A stretch of DNA of 64,000 bases, taken from assembly GCA_023212645.1 (NCBI GenBank), contig JALBYC010000013.1, forward strand, positions 310,001 to 374,000. The letters run 5' to 3'. The notes beneath the pieces were generated by a model that was not told the DNA's origin, did not search any database, and saw nothing but the letters and a program-made list of their open reading frames with translations. Position numbers and translations under genes: made by a program. The DNA comes from Farysia itapuensis (lineage: Eukaryota > Basidiomycota > Ustilaginomycetes > Ustilaginales > Ustilaginaceae). This document shows positions 59,349-64,000 of the stretch, in pieces (the first letter of the stretch is position 1; each line of letters begins with the position of its first letter).

Positions 59349-60387
59349 TTAAGCAGTACCGTTGGGAAGGGGTGGCAGGCCAGACTCTTGGTCGTCGTCA
59401 TCGTCGTCCGGGTCTTGAGCGGCCAGGGCAGCTGCGACCTTCATTGCTTCAGCTTCATTGCCGTAGTGTTGGTTGCGCTTTGCTGCGAATGCTGCGTGTT
59501 TGGCTTGAGCTTCAAACACCAATTGTCAGTGATCTTTGTCGTTCAATTGCGTGTGACTAGTGCGGGGGGAAACTTACTCTCTGGATCGGGATCTTCTTCT
59601 TCTACGGCACCATCGTCGTTGGGGGATGCGTCGACGTCCATGTCGTGCATTTCTTTGCGAATGCCGCTGCGTTGATCGTCAGCCGCCGATCTCGAACTCG
59701 AACGGCGGGACGAGGGGCTCTTGGGCGGCAGCGAAAACGAGGGAGAGCGGGACGTGGTTCGAGTTGAGCTCGGACCGGAACTGGACTCGCCATCCAGAGT
59801 GCTGTGTTCGCTTGCTTTCTTGGCGACATCGGCGGCGTCGAGTCCAACAGCGAGACCGAGGTTGGGTCTTGCCGTCGATGATCGGCCTGCATTGGCGGCG
59901 GTATTGGCAGCCACCTGTTGCACTGTCGATCCGCGACGACTGCTATTGGCCGACGAGGAAGCGCCCTGAGATGACGCATCTAGATCAAACGCTATCGGCG
60001 CAAGAAAGTCAGTTCAGTGTAGCTGAGCGAGACAATGCTGCGGGGTGGGGGCTACCTACGATATTCGTCCCCGACAGGACCAAGCGATGTACCGTGCACA
60101 AAGGGCGTCTTGGGCTCGTCAATGATCATGCGCGCCTCCTGGTTCTCGCGCTCGATCTCGTGTAGCGTCAAGTTGGTCTCATCCCACTGCAGCCTATTGC
60201 CAACGTCGATGTTCAGTGATTATGGCCCGTGAAGCGATTGCGGGGGAGATACTTACTTGCCGTTGACGTCATCTTCTGGACCAAGCGCTGCGCCTTGAGA
60301 CGGTCTGCGATCGCTGGCATTCTTGAGGATGCCTTTGGGCTTGGGTGCAGCAGCTGAAGGAGGCGGCGAGTGTCGAGGCGAAGACAT
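59349..60387 (-). CDS. GLC8: Protein phosphatase 1 regulator, inhibitor-2/GLC8 family (four exons)
   Basis: Predicted exons on the minus strand are 60387-60257, 60193-60060, 59991-59578 and 59509-59349, giving 279 aa. Introns of 63, 68 and 68 nt have donors GTAAGT, GTAGGT and GTAAGT. All three family motifs are recovered only after splicing: KGILKN (residues 18-23, exon 1), WDETNLTLHEIE followed by IDEPKTPF (exon 2), and the PP1-binding KRNQHYGNEAEAMKVA (exon 4), equivalent to the KLHYNE helix of inhibitor-2. Exon 3 is a Ser/Arg-rich disordered linker. GLC8 modulates the PP1 catalytic subunit and can activate it after phosphorylation. The last acceptor (TTTGAAG) is the weakest splice site. 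Confidence 0.88.
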
Positions 60388-60571
60388 GGTCGTGTGTGTG
60401 TGGTGCAGAAGGAAACGCAGCACTCAGCTTGGCTCAAGCGCAGTCGGGAAAGTTGAGCTCTAACAAACAATTTGAACGATCTACGCTCTAACAGTTGAAA
60501 GTGTTACTTTTTCGCAGCGCAATCTCACTCACACTGGCGCAAGTGTTGCTCTATAGCCTTGCTACCACATC

Positions 60572-62362
60572 ATGCTCGCTTCGCCAGTCAGAGCCGTGCC
60601 CAGCACAAGCGACCAGAGCGCGTCAACAGAAACGGTCGATCTCTGGTCCAGCATACTGAACAGCGTCAAGAGCTCGAAAGCTATTGCCACGCGAAACCTT
60701 ATCGTGCTCGGAGAGACCAAGAGCGGCAAAAGCACGCTGGTATCTGCCATTGCCAGCCAGTCTCCCTCTGGCCTGGTCACTGGTGCCGAAGGTAAACAAG
60801 CAGTTTCGGACATTGGGCTGTCGTACGCGTACTTTGATGTAGGCGATGACAAGGACAAGGACGAGACGGTGGCCAGAGTTGGCGTCTACACGCTACCCTC
60901 CTGTCAACCGGCGTACACTTCCCTCCTGCCCTTAGCCTTTCCAGCGCCTTTGACGGAAGAGCGGAATGCAAGCACAACACAGCCGCCAAAAGCGTCCATG
61001 GCAGCACTCAGAGACTCGCTCATCGTGCTGCTACTCGATTGGGAACAGCCGTGGACGTTTCTCGATCAGCTGCGCAACTGGCTCAGCGTGCTGCACGACC
61101 TGGTTGATACAGCGTCAGATCGCGGGCTGACATCGAGTAGTGGCGAGTGGAGTCCTGCTCGCGCTGCGTTTGACGAGATGAGGGAGCGGCTGGCGTTGTC
61201 GCTGCGCACATACGTCGAGCCCCCTGCTGCTAGCACGAGTGCAGTGCAAGAAGCGAGCACGCTCAGTGTACAGCTCGACGGCGAAGAAGCACCGCCATTG
61301 ACAGAAGGTATGCTCACAGACAACTGGGGCATCCCTCTGGTCGTTGTCTGCACAAAAGCAGACGCCATACCGCGTCTCGAACGGGACAAGGATTTCAAAG
61401 AGGAACAGTTTGACTACATACAGCAGGTGCTCCGTACCGTATGCATGAAGTACGGCGCCGGTCTGTTCTACGCATCTTCGCAAAGACCACAGTCGATCGA
61501 GATTGTGCGCTCGTATCTCTTGCATCGCTTGTTTGCCTCGTCGACGGCGTTTCCCTTTCCGCATCGGGCTTCTACCACGGATCGTGACACGCTCTTGGTG
61601 CCGGCAGGGTGGGACAGTTGGGGGAAAATCAAGGCGATACGCGACTCTTTTGACTGCAAAGCAACCGGTCGAGGCTGGACCTTTGACTGCGATCTAGACC
61701 TGTTACGTCGCACGCGCAATCTTGCCAAGACACAAGCGGTCGAGGACGAACTGGAACGGGAGCTGCTGCAGGACCAACCGGCCGGACACGAGACGCTCTC
61801 TGCAATCAAGCTGTACGAGGACATTGTCTCTGACTGGCAAGCGGGCTCCAGCGCAAACAAGGAAGCAAACTCGAGAATCAAGCTACCAGACGAACAGGCC
61901 TTCCTGGCACTACACCATGCGACGTTACAAAAAGATCCAGATCCGCGCGCCAAGTTTGGCAAAGCGGGCGTGGTGGGACCCATGTCTGCGTCCAGTCGAG
62001 GTCTGCCGTCTGTCGAGAAACTCATGTCGCGCAGTGCAGATGCTGAAGAGGTCAGCGCACGACCGACGACGACTGCTCCACGAAACGAGACCACACCTGT
62101 CCCCTCGTCCAAACGAGAGTACACAGCCGCAGCGGCAGCTGCAGCTGGGCTGAGCGAGCGCAGCAGCAGCAGCAGACCTTCGAGTCCAGCAGTCTCGCCG
62201 GGTGCAACATCCCCAGGCAGCGCAGCTCCCAAACAAAGCGAAGTACTGCATAGCTTCTTCCAGTCGCTCCTCAAAGACAAGGGCTCTTCCACGGCTTCCT
62301 CGCCCAAAACCTCGGACCGACTCCGTGTCGCGAGCTCAACCCGACGCGATCCTGCACCCTAG
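60572..62362 (+). CDS. Cytoplasmic dynein light intermediate chain
   Basis: The 596-residue protein has an N-terminal Ras-like GTPase-fold domain (about 42-340) with a P-loop GETKSGKST at 47-55. Further family strings are DIGLSYAYFDV, LIVLLLDWEQPWTFLDQLRNW and IPLVVVCTKAD (NKxD-like). WDSWGKIKAIRDSFD (about 350-364) is the conserved segment that follows. The last ~150 residues are disordered and Ser/Pro/Ala-rich, ending in a short helix (VLHSFFQSLLKDK) that resembles the adaptor-binding helix of dynein LIC C-terminal tails. It links the dynein heavy chain to cargo adaptors and is needed for nuclear migration and endosome transport in hyphae. Divergent from GLC8; the start is the ATG at 60572. 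Confidence 0.88.
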   Translation: MLASPVRAVPSTSDQSASTETVDLWSSILNSVKSSKAIATRNLIVLGETKSGKSTLVSAIASQSPSGLVTGAEGKQAVSDIGLSYAYFDVGDDKDKDETVARVGVYTLPSCQPAYTSLLPLAFPAPLTEERNASTTQPPKASMAALRDSLIVLLLDWEQPWTFLDQLRNWLSVLHDLVDTASDRGLTSSSGEWSPARAAFDEMRERLALSLRTYVEPPAASTSAVQEASTLSVQLDGEEAPPLTEGMLTDNWGIPLVVVCTKADAIPRLERDKDFKEEQFDYIQQVLRTVCMKYGAGLFYASSQRPQSIEIVRSYLLHRLFASSTAFPFPHRASTTDRDTLLVPAGWDSWGKIKAIRDSFDCKATGRGWTFDCDLDLLRRTRNLAKTQAVEDELERELLQDQPAGHETLSAIKLYEDIVSDWQAGSSANKEANSRIKLPDEQAFLALHHATLQKDPDPRAKFGKAGVVGPMSASSRGLPSVEKLMSRSADAEEVSARPTTTAPRNETTPVPSSKREYTAAAAAAAGLSERSSSSRPSSPAVSPGATSPGSAAPKQSEVLHSFFQSLLKDKGSSTASSPKTSDRLRVASSTRRDPAP

Positions 62363-62414
62363 GAGTAATTCTGACGGCTAGAGCGGAGGGGTATAACCTT
62401 GGCCAATTTCTTTT

Positions 62415-62833
62415 TTACTCGTCCTTTTTAGCTTGTGCGGCTGCGTCAGAAGATGCTTCCGCTGGCATCTGTTGAACTTGTCGACTTGAGGCGGGCATCT
62501 TTGCGAGTTCCTTGAGAAACCTGTGTGTAGGGAAGCAAACGTCAGCCTCGGCATGGCAGCCGCAATCAGCCCCAAAACATACCAATTTACACTGATGAAC
62601 AGCCCAATGGCAAGAGTAAAGAGCGCGATGACATGAACGTTGTAGTCGGTGAGAAAAACGAGGATGGCGAGTACGACAAACAGTCCGTAGAAGGAAAAGT
62701 TCATGATTTTTTGCGGGACGGTGTTGTACTCTGGTGAAAAAATCGAGTTAAAGAGGTCGTCCCAAAAGGATGATGTTGCGGTGGGTTTGTTCTCGCCCTC
62801 GGGCAGGTGCCCATTGCTGGTGCTTGTCGACAT
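62415..62833 (-). CDS. PKR1: ER membrane V-ATPase assembly factor PKR1 (two exons)
   Basis: Exons 62833-62583 and 62520-62415 join across a 62-nt intron (GTATGT donor, CTACACACAG acceptor) to encode 118 aa. The PKR1 core is clear: SFWDDLFNSIFSPEYNTVPQ, then two hydrophobic segments (about 44-64 and 66-83) ending in LAIGLFISVNW. Splicing restores the continuation FLKEL, matching the yeast SVNWFINEL order. The tail is polar, ending KKDE. PKR1 acts in the ER during assembly of the V-ATPase membrane sector. Without splicing the frame runs into unrelated sequence. Convergent with the dynein gene (52 bp between stops). Confidence 0.88.
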
Positions 62834-62855
62834 GGCTGTGTCAGTAGCGTTGTGA

Positions 62856-62876
62856 GAAGAAGAAGAAGAAGAAGAA
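62856..62876. repeat. (GAA)7 microsatellite in the PKR1 leader
   Basis: Seven exact GAA units (TTC on the PKR1 strand) lie 23 bp upstream of the PKR1 start codon, in the expected 5' leader. Confidence 0.8.
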
Positions 62877-63037
62877 CAGGTGGTTACTTGCAGGAAGGGT
62901 GTAAGAGAAAGTCGGATCGCGGGACTCGGGGGAAGATTTTTCAAGGGTCCAAAAGAAGCGTTCCTTTTCCAACAGTGGCCGCCCGTTGACCACCACCAAG
63001 ATAGGGGGGAAGAGATGAAATGAGGTTGCGAAGCTGG

Positions 63038-64000
63038 ATGGTGGCAGCGACATCTGCTCCACCCAGACAAGATCTCAAGCACCTCTACCGCACTCTTCTG
63101 GTCCAAGCCCGGCTGCTGGCATACACATTCAATGACCCAGTTCTGTACAAGTTGCACCGCTATCTCGCCCGAAGCAATCTGCAACCGGTGCTTGACCACC
63201 ACAATGCACCCCCTTTGGAGCAGGCAGAGGATCCAGATGCGAACTTCGGAAAGTCGTGGCCGCAGTCTCCGATAGAGAAGCGGCTGTCCAAGGCGCGTGG
63301 GCATCGGAGAAACTTGTCAGACGCCAATGTAGGGTGGCAGCATGCGGTTTTGCGTGCCTTCGCGCTTGCATATGGTCGAAAGGGTAGACTGTCCCGTGAC
63401 CAGATCTCGGACCTCGCCCTGCCGGAAATTGCATCCTCGCCGATTATGGCAGCCATCATGACGTCGCAAAACAGTATGGAAGGAAGTGTGATGCACAAAG
63501 CGGTGTCATTTGGTGGTCGACCGCCTCCGCCCTTCCTGCCGGCACTCGACGATCCCCTAGTCACGCTGTACGGCAGAACCTCGCAACGCAGGGTGAGGAA
63601 CGCAACCAAACGGTTTCAAAAGACTTATCGTGACAAGGCCAGTGGGAGGATGCCCCTGGATGTGGTGTTTGCAGGCGAGATCATCGGGCCTCACGACACA
63701 AGCTCTGTATTTGCCCATCTCGAGGCCAAAGCGAAGCCTGTCTCCAAGGACGTTACAACTCCCCCGCGCCATTCTGCACCACCAGAAGCCAAGCAACCGA
63801 GACAAGCCGTTGCACCACGGTACATCTTACCGGCCAAATTTCAGGCAGTAGAGTACAGCTCAGGAGTGGTTGGCAAAACGCACCGGAAAAGCCATCTTCG
63901 CTCTCAAGGCTGGACCTCGCATCCCAAGGACTACACATGTGAACGGAGACAGCGCCGAATCTATGCCCGACTCCTGTACGATGCCCCAATCATCGTTCTG
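63038..64000 (+). CDS. LYR-motif (Complex1_LYR) mitochondrial protein, partial at the right edge
   Basis: An open frame of 321 codons starts at the ATG at 63038 and has no stop before the window ends. Near the N terminus LKHLYRTLLVQARLLAYTF carries the LYR tripeptide (residues 16-18), followed by VLYKLHRYL. The LYR family consists of small helical adaptors for Fe-S transfer, respiratory-complex assembly or mitoribosomes, with acyl-carrier protein as partner. This is a longer fungal member with a disordered middle. A basic segment RRQRRIYARLLYD lies at the truncated end. The partner is unknown. It is divergent from PKR1 by about 200 bp. Confidence 0.68.
   Translation, partial: MVAATSAPPRQDLKHLYRTLLVQARLLAYTFNDPVLYKLHRYLARSNLQPVLDHHNAPPLEQAEDPDANFGKSWPQSPIEKRLSKARGHRRNLSDANVGWQHAVLRAFALAYGRKGRLSRDQISDLALPEIASSPIMAAIMTSQNSMEGSVMHKAVSFGGRPPPPFLPALDDPLVTLYGRTSQRRVRNATKRFQKTYRDKASGRMPLDVVFAGEIIGPHDTSSVFAHLEAKAKPVSKDVTTPPRHSAPPEAKQPRQAVAPRYILPAKFQAVEYSSGVVGKTHRKSHLRSQGWTSHPKDYTCERRQRRIYARLLYDAPIIVL

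Noticed and set aside
61468..62307. 279-codon minus-strand frame opposite the dynein light intermediate chain
   Set aside because: Ala/Ser-rich antisense shadow with no recognisable domain.
63160..63609. 149-codon minus-strand frame at the right end
   Set aside because: Antisense to the LYR-motif frame, which has the better coding character and a recognisable motif.
1..64000. tRNA, rRNA, transposon, CRISPR and effector-cluster signals
   Set aside because: A scan by eye for T-loop-like strings found candidates only inside coding genes. No terminal repeats, transposase or reverse-transcriptase motifs, spaced repeats, or runs of small secreted Cys-rich proteins were seen.

Overview
The window reads as nuclear DNA of a basidiomycete, most likely a smut or relative (Ustilaginomycotina). 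Evidence: eukaryote-only genes (clathrin adaptor mu, CAND1, dynein light intermediate chain, GPI13, SNAPc-like Myb protein, histone H1), fungal marker families (PKR1, SUR7/PalI, KEX1, PMC1), very long intron-free frames, and the few introns found are mostly short with GTAAGT-type donors. I support 27 genes. Four need splicing (an unknown small gene at 3422-3900, histone H1, GLC8, PKR1), and one LYR-motif gene runs off the right edge. I see no tRNA, rRNA, transposon, CRISPR array or secondary-metabolite cluster. The species cannot be fixed from the sequence.

Layout. 1-6.4 kb: CFD1 (-) diverges from a bacterial-type phenolic acid decarboxylase (+), followed by APM1 (-), a small unknown spliced gene (+), a 1.3-kb gene-free stretch and histone H1 (+, four exons). 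7.1-17.0 kb: MLH3-like protein (+) converging on MED18 (-), then a 1764-aa disordered membrane-tailed protein (+) with an uORF. 17.8-26.9 kb: PMC1 Ca2+-ATPase (-) and a large protein with a putative split histone fold (-), divergent from a UTP8/NOL11-like protein (+). 30.4-41.2 kb: MFS symporter (+), GPI13 (+), SUR7-like (-), CAND1 (+). 41.7-55 kb: ABCA-type transporter (+), ROG1-like lipase (-), mitochondrial uS7 (+), SNAPC4-like Myb factor (-), KEX1 (+), C-N hydrolase (-). 55-64 kb: lipin PAH1 (+), HAPSTR1/C16orf72-like (-), GLC8 (-), dynein light intermediate chain (+), PKR1 (-), partial LYR protein (+).

This is a housekeeping region, not one pathway. Its architecture is regular: divergent pairs share spacers of about 140-1200 bp, and convergent pairs are separated by only 18-96 bp, so opposing transcripts probably overlap at their 3' ends. 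The least ordinary items are an MLH3-like protein whose N-terminal ATPase motifs look destroyed while its endonuclease motif is intact, a non-histone protein with a possible tandem histone fold, a bacterial-type phenolic acid decarboxylase with all catalytic residues, a KEX1 frame without a visible signal peptide, and H1 introns that permit tail-length isoforms.
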